Part shown: one piece after another, positions 18,109 through 26,347 of the stretch
Layout of the letters: every line of letters starts with the position of its first letter
How positions within the stretch are numbered: the first letter of the stretch is position 1
Source: JASMTM01 sp964441735
GTDB lineage: Bacteria > Thermotogota > Thermotogae > Petrotogales > Kosmotogaceae
Reading direction: 5' to 3'
Length of the DNA stretch: 46,956 nt
NCBI GenBank assembly: GCA_964441735.1
Contig: CAYTVB010000014.1
Location: 1 to 46,956, forward strand
The notes under the pieces: model-generated
Told to the model about the DNA's origin: nothing
The model's database searches: none
Seen by the model: only the letters and a program-made list of their open reading frames with translations
Position numbers and translations under genes: made by a program

Positions 18109-19269
18109 ATAAAAAAGTGTATTGTTATTCCAACATACTGGGGACCAATTGAAGACGGAGAGGATATTGTATTCGATCATCCAACATCGATAGACGAAAA
18201 CGGAACGTTATCACGATTGCTTGATAACCTCGCAGAATTTGACTGTCTGAAATCAGGTGATATTTCCGTTCGTGTTGTCGCGATTTCCAATAAAAAGGAA
18301 CTACGGAAAAAGGTCGAATCTCTTATTAAAACGTACATTGCTCCTTATGAAAACATAATTGATATAAAACTAAACTCATATTCATGGATAGAAAAACTAA
18401 AGGAAAAACTAAGGAACAATGGAATCGAAGATTATTCTCTTATTGAACCTGATTGTTATTCAAATATCAGGAATTTATGTCTTCTATCTGCAATTGAATC
18501 TAATTGTGAAATAGGGATTTTTCTTGATGATGATGAAGTAGTTAAAAGCGAATCTTACTTCACTAGAGCTGAAGAAGGGGTACTGGAAAAAGCATCAGAC
18601 AATGGAATAATTTATGGAAAATCCGGATATTACATACAGGATAGACCAAGCTACTCAAGGTTCTGGGAACTTAAGTGGTGGCCAAAGGACGCTACCTTTA
18701 ATGAGATATTTGAGAAGTTGAAAACCGATAATCCAAGATTTAAAGCTACAATGGTTGCCTTGGGCGGTAATATGGTCCTCAGTGACAAAATAATGAAAAA
18801 TATCTGTTTTGATCCCTTCGTTAGTCGGGGAGAGGATATGGACTACCTCTTCAATGCCAGATTATTCGGCTATAGGGTTTATTTCGATCCCGAACTTTAC
18901 ATAAAGCATCTACCTCCATCAAAAAAGACACCTGATTGGAAAAAGGCAAGAGAAGACATCTACCGTTTTTTGTACCTTCGTGAAAAATTCAAGCAGCATA
19001 TTGATTCAATTAAGGTTCAAAAGATTGCATTTGAAGAATTTCTGCCTTATCCTGGCGTGTTTATGAAGGATGATCTTGATGACAGAATATTTGAGCATAA
19101 TAAATTGATGGCTATAAAATACCTTTCAGAAGATGATAGTTATGGGTTTGAGATGAGTATGGAAAATGCAAAGATTCCATATATATATAAAACACCTGAA
19201 AATGTAATAGAAAAATTAATGAATAACATTGAAACATGGAAACAGATTACCAGAGTTATTGGGGATTGA
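18109..19269 (+). CDS. GT-A fold glycosyltransferase with a non-standard start (ATA or ATT)
   Basis: The frame encodes a GT-A glycosyltransferase of about 386 residues. The N-terminus KKCIVIPTYWG is the usual first beta strand of the nucleotide-sugar domain, FLDDDEVV is the DxD metal site, and SRGEDMDYLF is the acceptor-side ED motif. Homology begins directly after AGGAGGG (18096-18102), but the codons there are ATT ATT ATA AAA AAG: no ATG, GTG or TTG exists until a TTG at 18217, which would delete the sugar-nucleotide strand. ATA at 18109 has ideal spacing (six bases); ATT at 18106 is the alternative. It is followed four bases on by a GT4 gene. The donor and acceptor are unknown. Confidence 0.72.
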   Translation: MKKCIVIPTYWGPIEDGEDIVFDHPTSIDENGTLSRLLDNLAEFDCLKSGDISVRVVAISNKKELRKKVESLIKTYIAPYENIIDIKLNSYSWIEKLKEKLRNNGIEDYSLIEPDCYSNIRNLCLLSAIESNCEIGIFLDDDEVVKSESYFTRAEEGVLEKASDNGIIYGKSGYYIQDRPSYSRFWELKWWPKDATFNEIFEKLKTDNPRFKATMVALGGNMVLSDKIMKNICFDPFVSRGEDMDYLFNARLFGYRVYFDPELYIKHLPPSKKTPDWKKAREDIYRFLYLREKFKQHIDSIKVQKIAFEEFLPYPGVFMKDDLDDRIFEHNKLMAIKYLSEDDSYGFEMSMENAKIPYIYKTPENVIEKLMNNIETWKQITRVIGD

Positions 19270-19273
19270 CAAA

Positions 19274-20416
19274 ATGAAAGTCTTAATTCTTCACTCTGTA
19301 CCGCTTAGAGGTTCAGGTAGTGGAACCTATGTTTACTATCTCGCATCTAATCTTATGAAAAAGCATGAACTGGTTGTTTTATATCCTGGCCCTCAATTGA
19401 AAGAACCGTTCCCTGTTAGAAATATCCCTGTTGATCCAGTTCCGGTATTTACTTCCCATCCAACCGTTCATTCAAAAAGCATTATGGAATATAGCGTGAG
19501 CGAGCTGATAGAGTTTATTTCACTTTATAACAATGAGTTGGAAAAAGTGCTTATAGATTTTTCACCTGATGTTATTCATATTCAACATTTTGGTTTGTGG
19601 CTTTCTGTACCTTTACTCAAAGAGCTCTCTACTGAAATTCCATTAATTGTAACGGCTCATGGAACAGGTTTATATGTACTGGAGAGTGACAAGAGATTTA
19701 AAAAGTTGTTCAGGGAAAGTATAGATAATTTGAACAGGGTTATTGCTGTAAGTAATGATGTGAAAAAAAGAACTGAAAGGTTGTTCCCAAACTTGAAAAA
19801 TAGGATCGATACAATAATGGGTGGAGTTGATATTTACAGATTTAAAAAGACCGGTAAAACAGGATATCAATGGAAAAGAAAATATAATCTGAAAGATAAA
19901 GTGGTACTTTATGTGGGTAGATTAATAAAAGAAAAGGGTGTGCAGCATCTAATTAATGTCGCTCCATATTTTCCGGATACATCTTTTGTAATTACCGGCT
20001 CTGGAGATTACAGAAATGTTCTTGAAAAAATGAGCAAGGTTCATGAAAATATATTGATACTTCCTCATCTTGATAATGAAATAGTTGATTTTTTTGTTCA
20101 CAGTGATGTTTTATGCGTTCCCTCCATCTGGGAAGAAGCTTTGGGACTTGTGATACTGGAAGCAATGGCTTCTAAAACTGCTGTTGTTGCTTCAAACATT
20201 GGTGGTATTCCTTCAATTGTAAGGCACAATGAAACAGGTTTGTTATTTGAACCAGGTAATGAAGAAGATTTAAAAGACAGGATAGCACATGTTTTAAATG
20301 ATAGAAAGCTCTCTAAGAGGCTCACTGAAAACGCTTACAGGATGATAAAGGAGAATTTTACCTGGAAAAAAATAGCTGAAAGAATAGATTCTATTTATTG
20401 TAAATCAATCGAATAA
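19274..20416 (+). CDS. GT4 family glycosyltransferase (GT-B fold)
   Basis: A 380-residue retaining glycosyltransferase. The N-terminal domain opens with KVLILHSVPLRGSGSGTYV, the glycine-rich acceptor loop. The C-terminal Rossmann domain has YVGRLIKEKG and the E-x7-E motif in EEALGLVILEAMAS, followed by SNIGGIPSIV. It transfers a sugar from a nucleotide or GDP/UDP donor. The ATG at 19274 is four bases after the preceding gene, which reads GGGG just upstream; a longer frame from 19229 lies within that gene. Together with the GT-A enzyme it could build a two-sugar compound, perhaps a glycosylated osmolyte or glycolipid head group; that is inference. Confidence 0.9.
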   Translation: MKVLILHSVPLRGSGSGTYVYYLASNLMKKHELVVLYPGPQLKEPFPVRNIPVDPVPVFTSHPTVHSKSIMEYSVSELIEFISLYNNELEKVLIDFSPDVIHIQHFGLWLSVPLLKELSTEIPLIVTAHGTGLYVLESDKRFKKLFRESIDNLNRVIAVSNDVKKRTERLFPNLKNRIDTIMGGVDIYRFKKTGKTGYQWKRKYNLKDKVVLYVGRLIKEKGVQHLINVAPYFPDTSFVITGSGDYRNVLEKMSKVHENILILPHLDNEIVDFFVHSDVLCVPSIWEEALGLVILEAMASKTAVVASNIGGIPSIVRHNETGLLFEPGNEEDLKDRIAHVLNDRKLSKRLTENAYRMIKENFTWKKIAERIDSIYCKSIE

Positions 20417-20514
20417 ATTCTTCCGTGATATTTTTAGAAATAACCTTCTTTCACAAATAATAAAAGTTTTTGAGTATAATTGAAATTGAATAGAAAATAT
20501 GCGGAGTGGAAACC

Positions 20515-21495
20515 ATGAATAAATCTCTTGCAAAACTAAAAAGAACTATCAAAGTAATTGTCTTGATAGTGCTGGTTGTTCTTGCATTTGTCTGGAACCT
20601 TGCGGGGGTTCTTTTTATAGCACTCTTGCTGAACGCTAAAACAATCTATAAAAGCTTGCTTGGCAAAATTCCCCTTGATGTTGATAATGATGAGTACGAT
20701 GGACCACGCAGTTTTATATACAAAGAAAAAGACAGCAGAAAGCTCAGTCTTGACATTTACTATCCAGCAAAATCAAAAAAGAAAATACATCCCACTATTT
20801 TTTTTACACATGGTGGTGGATGGATTAGCGGATACAGAAGACAACCAAATAATGTTTCCTGGTTACGCTATCTTGCTTCCATGGATTTTGCAGCTGTAAG
20901 CATTGATCATAATCTTGGATATACCTATACTATGGATGATATTATTGAAGATTACAGTGACGCACTTGAATATATTAAAGAAAATGCTGATAAACTAAAG
21001 ATCGATAAAAACAATATTGCATTAATGGGACTTTCAGCTGGTGGTCATCTTAGTTTACTGTATTCAGCGAAAAACTCGTTCAACAAGAATGATAAAGAAA
21101 TTGAAGGTATAAAATGTGTTGTCTCATGGTACGCTCCATGTGATTTAATGGATATATGGGATGAAGGAGTCGATTCATTATTTGCAAGGTTTGCTATTGC
21201 GGCCACATTAAAAGGATTCCCGAAAAAACAAAAAGAAGCTTACAGAAAATACTCACCTATTAACTGGGTCACAGGAAAAATGTTACCTACTCTGCTTGTA
21301 CATGGCACACAGGATAGTGTTGTACCTGTCGAATCATCTATAAAGATGTATGAACGGTTAAGACAATGTTCTGTTCCCTCTTCATTAAAGCTTGTTCATG
21401 ACGCAGATCATGAATTTGAATTCATAATGAAAAACCCTCATACTATAAAAGTAGTAGAACAGACAACAGGCTTTTTGAAGAAATATCTAAAATAA
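20515..21495 (+). CDS. Membrane-anchored alpha/beta hydrolase (BD-FAE/HSL-like esterase)
   Basis: A 326-residue protein. Residues about 10-40 form hydrophobic membrane segments, so the catalytic domain is tethered. HGGGW (99-103) is the oxyanion loop of the esterase/feruloyl-esterase type, S174 in GLSAGG is the nucleophile, D267 (HGTQDSVVP) the acid and H299 (DADHEF) the base. The ATG at 20515 is eight bases after GGAG; a GTG at 20506 overlaps it. A further hydrolase gene follows 14 bases later with the same kind of ribosome site. The natural ester is unknown. Confidence 0.88.
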   Translation: MNKSLAKLKRTIKVIVLIVLVVLAFVWNLAGVLFIALLLNAKTIYKSLLGKIPLDVDNDEYDGPRSFIYKEKDSRKLSLDIYYPAKSKKKIHPTIFFTHGGGWISGYRRQPNNVSWLRYLASMDFAAVSIDHNLGYTYTMDDIIEDYSDALEYIKENADKLKIDKNNIALMGLSAGGHLSLLYSAKNSFNKNDKEIEGIKCVVSWYAPCDLMDIWDEGVDSLFARFAIAATLKGFPKKQKEAYRKYSPINWVTGKMLPTLLVHGTQDSVVPVESSIKMYERLRQCSVPSSLKLVHDADHEFEFIMKNPHTIKVVEQTTGFLKKYLK

Positions 21496-21509
21496 CCGGA
21501 GTGGTTTAT

Positions 21510-22514
21510 ATGCAACCTGATTTTGAATACGAAAAAAAAGAGATAGAGTTTACCAGCGGGTATATTTTCAAAGGGAAACATTATAGATGTTCTCATATGA
21601 AATATCCAACTCTCTACAAGAATCCTGTTAAGGGTACTGAAACGGTAGAGGTTTACAATTTTTCACCCAGGGAGGATTCTGTTGGATCAATCATCATTTT
21701 ACACGGGCTTGGTACAGTCAACATACCTTTCCTTTTCTGGATGGGGAGCCATTTAGCCAGTGCAGGATTACAGGCTTCAATAATGATTTTACCCGGCAAT
21801 TATACACGAACTGCACATAAATCAACAAGTGGAAAAGATTTCTTTAGTCCTGACATAAATAGACTTACCCAATTTTGGGAGCAGGCAGTAGTTGACACAA
21901 GGGCGACTATTGATTTACTTGAACAGGAAGGATTATGGTTCGAGAACAACTGTCTTTTTGGATATTGTCTAGGTGGTATGGTATCAATAATAGTTAATGC
22001 TCTTGAACACAGAATAAACAATTCGATTTTATTGACTGTTGGTGGTAATATGGCAAAAATAATGTGGGAGTCGCCTGTTTTGAAATATACAAGGCGAGGT
22101 TTTTCTAAAGGAGAAGGAAAATCAAAGTTTCTCAATGATAAAGAACGCTTGAAAAGAGTTTTTATTGAAGATACACAAAAATTATCTAATTTTGATGATG
22201 TGAAGGAAATGATAAATTCTGATATACATCCTTTATTAAAGGTTGACCCACTTGCATATGCAAAATTCAACGATACGAAATCACTAACAATGATAGAAGC
22301 ATTATTTGATAAAGCCCTTCCATCAGAGACAAGAAGACAATTGTGGAAGGCAATTGGTAAACCAAAGAGATATATCATTCCCATGGGTCATGTTTCCTGG
22401 TTTCCCTTTGAATATGCACTGGGAAAATTTATACTAAAAAAACTTGGAATAAAAAGTGCCCGTAAAAAACTCAGACTTCTTGAAAGTACGAAGCCTGAGC
22501 AATCAGTAAAATAA
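21510..22514 (+). CDS. Alpha/beta hydrolase with cysteine nucleophile box (GYCLGG)
   Basis: A 334-residue alpha/beta hydrolase. ILHGLG gives the oxyanion region. The nucleophile elbow reads FGYCLGGM, placing C153 where serine is usual; H294 (PMGHVSW) is the likely base and D267 (ALFDKALP) a candidate acid. Cysteine at this place is known in dienelactone hydrolases and PHA synthases, but the rest does not obviously match either. The ATG at 21510 follows GGAG at eight bases; a GTG at 21501 overlaps the site. It is probably co-transcribed with the anchored esterase upstream, suggesting shared lipid or ester metabolism. Confidence 0.78.
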   Translation: MQPDFEYEKKEIEFTSGYIFKGKHYRCSHMKYPTLYKNPVKGTETVEVYNFSPREDSVGSIIILHGLGTVNIPFLFWMGSHLASAGLQASIMILPGNYTRTAHKSTSGKDFFSPDINRLTQFWEQAVVDTRATIDLLEQEGLWFENNCLFGYCLGGMVSIIVNALEHRINNSILLTVGGNMAKIMWESPVLKYTRRGFSKGEGKSKFLNDKERLKRVFIEDTQKLSNFDDVKEMINSDIHPLLKVDPLAYAKFNDTKSLTMIEALFDKALPSETRRQLWKAIGKPKRYIIPMGHVSWFPFEYALGKFILKKLGIKSARKKLRLLESTKPEQSVK

Positions 22515-22530
22515 TTTAGTTTTTATTTGA

Positions 22531-23982
22531 TTAAGCGGTTGCCATTTCTGGTTGCCAGCGTCCTACAATTTCTGCATTTTTCCTGTGAGGAAAATATTTC
22601 TTGAATATCCTGTAATACAAAAGTTCTTCTTTTGATTTTAGGATGACTTTTTCTGAAATATGTCTTTCTTTTTTGAATTCTCTATCCGTAATGAGTTCAT
22701 TTGCATAATCTTCGATACTTTCACTTGAACCCGCTCCTTTACTAAATTGATCCTTTCGTCTCCAAACAACATCTTTTGGTAATTCCTTTTCATATGCTTT
22801 TCTTAGAATCCATTTTTCAATTTTTTCGTCGGTTCCAAAGATTTTCCAGTCTGCTGGTATTGACAGAGCGGATTCTACTACTTTCATATCCATAAAAGGA
22901 ACGTCGTAGTCCATACCATGAGCGACATTCATTCTATCATCTCTTTGAAATCCCATATGATGCCCGGCACTTGTCAAATAGAGCATTTCTCTTTCCATTT
23001 CAGGTAATGGAAGATCCTTTAAATAATGATAACCACCAAACAGTTCATCTGATCCTTCACCCATTAAAACGATCTTACTGTTGTTGTTTTTGGCTAACTT
23101 TGCAACCATGAAGTTAGGTATGGCACTTCTGACAAGAGATTCATCAAAAGATTCAAGATAGTAAATTACATCAGGTAGAATATCTATCATTTCCTGTCTA
23201 TTATATTCATATTCGTGATGTTGAAGTCCTAGTTTTTTAGCCACTTTGCGGGCATACTTTAAATCGTCACTGTTATGATTGCCCACAGAAAAGGATTTTA
23301 CATTCTTTGAATGCTTGGCTATTGCTGCAGCAACACAGCTACTATCAAGGCCTCCGCTGAGAAATATAACAGGTTTTTTTCTGAAAAACTCCATTCGTTT
23401 CTTTACCGCTTTGTCTATTGCGTCTTTTACAATTTCAGAGGCTTTTTCCGTGTTTGTAATTTTATTTACCCTTTTATTTAGTTCGCCAACACTGAAATAT
23501 CTTCTAAATCCTTTTTCAGGCGTATAATAGTATCCTGGTGGGAATTCATTTACTTCATCTGAAATAGATACAATTGCTTTCATTTCTGATGCGAAAATCA
23601 TCTTATCCTGTATCTTTCCATAATAAAGCGGTTTAGTGCCAAAAGGATCTCGAGCAACGAAATAATTATCTTTTCCAGCAATTATTAGACTGAATATTCC
23701 GTCGATATCTCTAATGAAAGAGTAATCTTTATTTTTAAACTTCTTTGTCAGTTCTTGAAGTTTTTGGCCATTGTATAACCATCCATCAATCACAAGTCCT
23801 GCTTCGTCATCTTCATAAGTTACATTATCTATAGAATTTTTCCCCGTGTTAGTTGTTATTCCTATCATGTTTTCATTTTTTTCGATGATCTTTTTGTAAC
23901 TACGACCCCTGTGCTTAAGTATTTTTAACGCGTCTCTCAGTAGTTTTTTGTTGTTTGCTTCATAAAAAACTATTCCACTCAT
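22531..23982 (-). CDS. Asparagine synthetase B-like amidotransferase with inactive glutaminase domain
   Basis: A 483-residue protein with the two-domain plan of AsnB. The C-terminal ATP-pyrophosphatase domain is intact: SGGLDSS (209-215) and GEGSDELFGGY. The N-terminal domain keeps the Ntn-hydrolase fold (DGIFSLII, ARDPFGTKPLYY) but position 2 is Ser, not the Cys that releases ammonia from glutamine, and the glutamine-binding NGE motif is IDGW (65-68); HRGPD is HRGRS. The enzyme should therefore use free ammonia or another amine, as beta-lactam synthetase relatives do. The ATG at 23982 follows GGAGGTG. It is shorter than E. coli AsnB (554). The product may be asparagine or another amide. Confidence 0.85.
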   Translation of the reverse strand: MSGIVFYEANNKKLLRDALKILKHRGRSYKKIIEKNENMIGITTNTGKNSIDNVTYEDDEAGLVIDGWLYNGQKLQELTKKFKNKDYSFIRDIDGIFSLIIAGKDNYFVARDPFGTKPLYYGKIQDKMIFASEMKAIVSISDEVNEFPPGYYYTPEKGFRRYFSVGELNKRVNKITNTEKASEIVKDAIDKAVKKRMEFFRKKPVIFLSGGLDSSCVAAAIAKHSKNVKSFSVGNHNSDDLKYARKVAKKLGLQHHEYEYNRQEMIDILPDVIYYLESFDESLVRSAIPNFMVAKLAKNNNSKIVLMGEGSDELFGGYHYLKDLPLPEMEREMLYLTSAGHHMGFQRDDRMNVAHGMDYDVPFMDMKVVESALSIPADWKIFGTDEKIEKWILRKAYEKELPKDVVWRRKDQFSKGAGSSESIEDYANELITDREFKKERHISEKVILKSKEELLYYRIFKKYFPHRKNAEIVGRWQPEMATA

Positions 23983-24084
23983 AAATTGAGCACCTCCAGG
24001 GTCATGTTAACAGTCAATGATTAAGAAAGTGCTACATGGATGTATACATAACAACAAGTAATTAGAATTATTTTTAATTAAGGA

Positions 24085-24294
24085 CTATTCCTCTTCAATT
24101 TTTACAAGGTCATAGCCTGCGTCATGTATTGCCTTTCTTAGCCTATCTTCAGGAATTTCTTTTGAGACTTCAATATCTGCTATTCCTCCCTGTAAATTAA
24201 TCACTGCTTTGCTTACTGCTTCGAGGTTACTTAGCGCTTTTTCGACTCTCATTTTACATTTACCATCTTTCATACCTTTGATTTTTAATCTCAT
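24085..24294 (-). CDS. HMA-like small protein with a single metal-site cysteine
   Basis: A 69-residue protein with the length and pattern of heavy-metal-associated domains (CopZ/MerP type): GM loop near residue 8, VEKALSNLEAV helix and a C-terminal AIHDAGYDLV. The usual CxxC is DGKC (D10, C13), so only one metal thiol remains. It may bind metal poorly, pair as a dimer or serve another role. The ATG at 24294 follows AAGGATGTG. The amidotransferase gene lies 102 bases downstream on the same strand; no metal-pumping ATPase is in the window. Confidence 0.8.
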   Translation of the reverse strand: MRLKIKGMKDGKCKMRVEKALSNLEAVSKAVINLQGGIADIEVSKEIPEDRLRKAIHDAGYDLVKIEEE

Positions 24295-24440
24295 ATTGTC
24301 ACATCCTTTTTATGTTTTGCTCAATTCTTTCTATTGTAAAGACTTGATTATACAATTATATGTTTAATAGCTCTATAATTTTTACACAATAATTCACTAA
24401 AAAATACATTTCATGATGTTTAAATCAAATGTACTCACAG

Positions 24441-24449
24441 TGTTATAAT
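24441..24449 (+). promoter_or_regulatory. Extended minus-10 promoter for the binding-domain/chagasin gene
   Basis: TGTTATAAT gives a TG-n-TATAAT extended minus-10 element, 58 bases before the start codon of the gene at 24507. No good minus-35 is seen, which is common for extended minus-10 promoters. Confidence 0.5.
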
Positions 24450-24506
24450 ACGTTTATTAAGCCTTAGCGAGCAGGATAAGTATTTTTAGATTAAAGGGGG
24501 GAAATT

Positions 24507-26288
24507 ATGAAAAATCACTCATTACAGATATTTATGTTAATGATCGTGATCTGCTTATCAACAATTATAGCAGCTCAGGATTTAACCTTTCTTGTGGTTC
24601 ACGATTATGCACCGTTTAGTTACGAAGAAAATGGAGTTTTAAAAGGTTTGACAGTTGATATTGTCAAAGAATTATCTGAAAAAACTGGTATGGATGTTAC
24701 TCTAGTTCCTGAAAGTTTTGACAATGCTTTTGAGAAATTAAAGGGTGACGGTAATTATGCTATTCCTACACTTGTATTTACCAAAGAAAGAAAGTCAATG
24801 TTTAGTTGGGTAGGTCCGTTAGCCATTACCAGCACTTATCTATACAGCAGAAAAGATTTCGATAAAGACATTTTTACACTTGATGATGCAAAAGACGTTA
24901 AGAGTATTGGTGTGGTCAAAGATTATTACTCACATCAATTACTTGAAAGCCATGGTTTTGATAATCTGGTGGTATATAACAGTGAGGAATTTTTACTTCA
25001 AGCGCTCTCTAATGGAAAAGTCGATCTTGCTCCTTTCAATACTGCAGTTCTTCAGAACTTGGTGAAGAAAAATAAAGAAGTAGCTGAACTCATAAAAACA
25101 ATATCGATTGATCTTGATATGACTTTCATAGGTTTTTCTAGTGATGTACCCGATGAAATTGCTAAAAACTGGCAGAATGAGCTCGATAAAATGAAAGAAA
25201 CAGGGGCATTCAGAGAAATTTATAATAAATGGTTACCAAACCAACCAGTGCCCGGAATTTATACCTTCTTAACAGAAGAATATCCTCCTGTAACTTTTAT
25301 GGATAATGATGGAGAGATTACAGGTTTCGTAACCGATATTGTTAAAGAAATTCTTAGAAGAAATGAGATGAAAGAAAATATCTTTCTTGTTCCCTGGAAT
25401 ATTGCTTATACGCTAGCAGTAAATCTGCCAAGTATAGTTTTGTTCAGTATTGACAGAACTCCTCAAAGAGAGAATCTATTCAACTGGATAGGACCTGTAG
25501 GAAAGAATACAGCGTATTTTTATTGTCTTAAGAGCAAAGAAATCCAGCTAAATAGCGTTGAAGACGCAAAAAGTGTGAGTAGCATTGCTACCATAGAAGA
25601 TTGGTGGACAGAGCAGTTGCTTGAGGATCTAGGTTTTAACAACCTGAAGAGTTTTACCAATCCCGTTAATGCAGTAAAAGAATTGGTTGCAGGTAGTTCT
25701 GAGTTATCTATTTTCACCGATCTGACGGTTGAGCATCTTATTAAAGAAACAGGGTACAGCATGGATAAGTTTCAAAGACTTCTTGATGTTCAAACCAATT
25801 ATTTTTATATTGCAGCTTCTAAAGGAACTGACAGGGAGTTAATACTAAAATTTCAGGAATCACTTAAAAATATGAAAAATGATGGAACTTTTGAGAGAAT
25901 AGTAAGAGACTATGTTCCAAACATGCTTATAACATCGCTTCTACTTGAAACAACCTCAGTTGACATTTCACAACTGAGTTATAATCAAAATATCCTGGAA
26001 AAAGGCGAGCTTGCAAAAATAACACTTGAAGAAAATGCAAGCACAGGTTATGTATGGGATATGAAAATTACAAATCCAAATGTAGTTTCACTGGTGTATA
26101 AGAAGTCAAAAGAGGAAACTCCCGGAATCGACCTGAAGATAAAACCTATCGGGGCTCCTTCGAAAATCGAATGGGTATTTAAGGCTGAAAATCCAGGAGA
26201 AACTTCAATAATATTTTCATTGAGGCGTCCGTGGGAAAGTGTACACCCTCTGAAAGTCATTTCAATAAATATCAGTGTAATGCAATAA
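24507..26288 (+). CDS. Secreted protein: two SBP_bac_3 domains fused to a chagasin-type (I42) protease inhibitor domain
   Basis: A 593-residue secreted protein. Residues 1-22 are a signal peptide with no lipobox. Residues 26-245 and 250-472 are two diverged copies of an amino-acid-type solute-binding domain (compare HDYAPFSYEENGVLKGLTVDI with TEEYPPVTFMDNDGEITGFVTDI, shared start to each copy). Residues 484-593 match the chagasin inhibitor family: loop 1 NASTGYVW (510-517), loop 2 GAPSKIEWVFKA (549-560) and loop 3 RRPWE (573-577), the three loops that block papain-like proteases. The ATG follows AGGGGGG. It is a single-gene unit with an extended minus-10 promoter upstream and a terminator after. 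No transporter genes adjoin, so it may be a sensor, scavenger or protective protein rather than an import component. Confidence 0.85.
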   Translation: MKNHSLQIFMLMIVICLSTIIAAQDLTFLVVHDYAPFSYEENGVLKGLTVDIVKELSEKTGMDVTLVPESFDNAFEKLKGDGNYAIPTLVFTKERKSMFSWVGPLAITSTYLYSRKDFDKDIFTLDDAKDVKSIGVVKDYYSHQLLESHGFDNLVVYNSEEFLLQALSNGKVDLAPFNTAVLQNLVKKNKEVAELIKTISIDLDMTFIGFSSDVPDEIAKNWQNELDKMKETGAFREIYNKWLPNQPVPGIYTFLTEEYPPVTFMDNDGEITGFVTDIVKEILRRNEMKENIFLVPWNIAYTLAVNLPSIVLFSIDRTPQRENLFNWIGPVGKNTAYFYCLKSKEIQLNSVEDAKSVSSIATIEDWWTEQLLEDLGFNNLKSFTNPVNAVKELVAGSSELSIFTDLTVEHLIKETGYSMDKFQRLLDVQTNYFYIAASKGTDRELILKFQESLKNMKNDGTFERIVRDYVPNMLITSLLLETTSVDISQLSYNQNILEKGELAKITLEENASTGYVWDMKITNPNVVSLVYKKSKEETPGIDLKIKPIGAPSKIEWVFKAENPGETSIIFSLRRPWESVHPLKVISINISVMQ

Positions 26289-26304
26289 TCGTTTTTATAA
26301 AAGT

Positions 26305-26336
26305 AGAGAGCACAGTATTAATGTGCTCTCTTTTTA
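26305..26336 (+). terminator. Bidirectional terminator between convergent genes
   Basis: AGAGAGCACA (26305-26314) pairs perfectly with TGTGCTCTCT (26322-26331) around a seven-base loop and is followed by TTTT. It separates the chagasin-fusion gene from the convergent Crp/Fnr gene ending at 26348, and can serve both strands. Confidence 0.85.
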
Positions 26337-26347
26337 TCTTTATCGAT

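Noticed and set aside
21800..22384. Open frame of 194 codons on the minus strand within the Cys-box hydrolase
   Set aside because: Shadow of the hydrolase gene; no ribosome site and no recognisable protein features.
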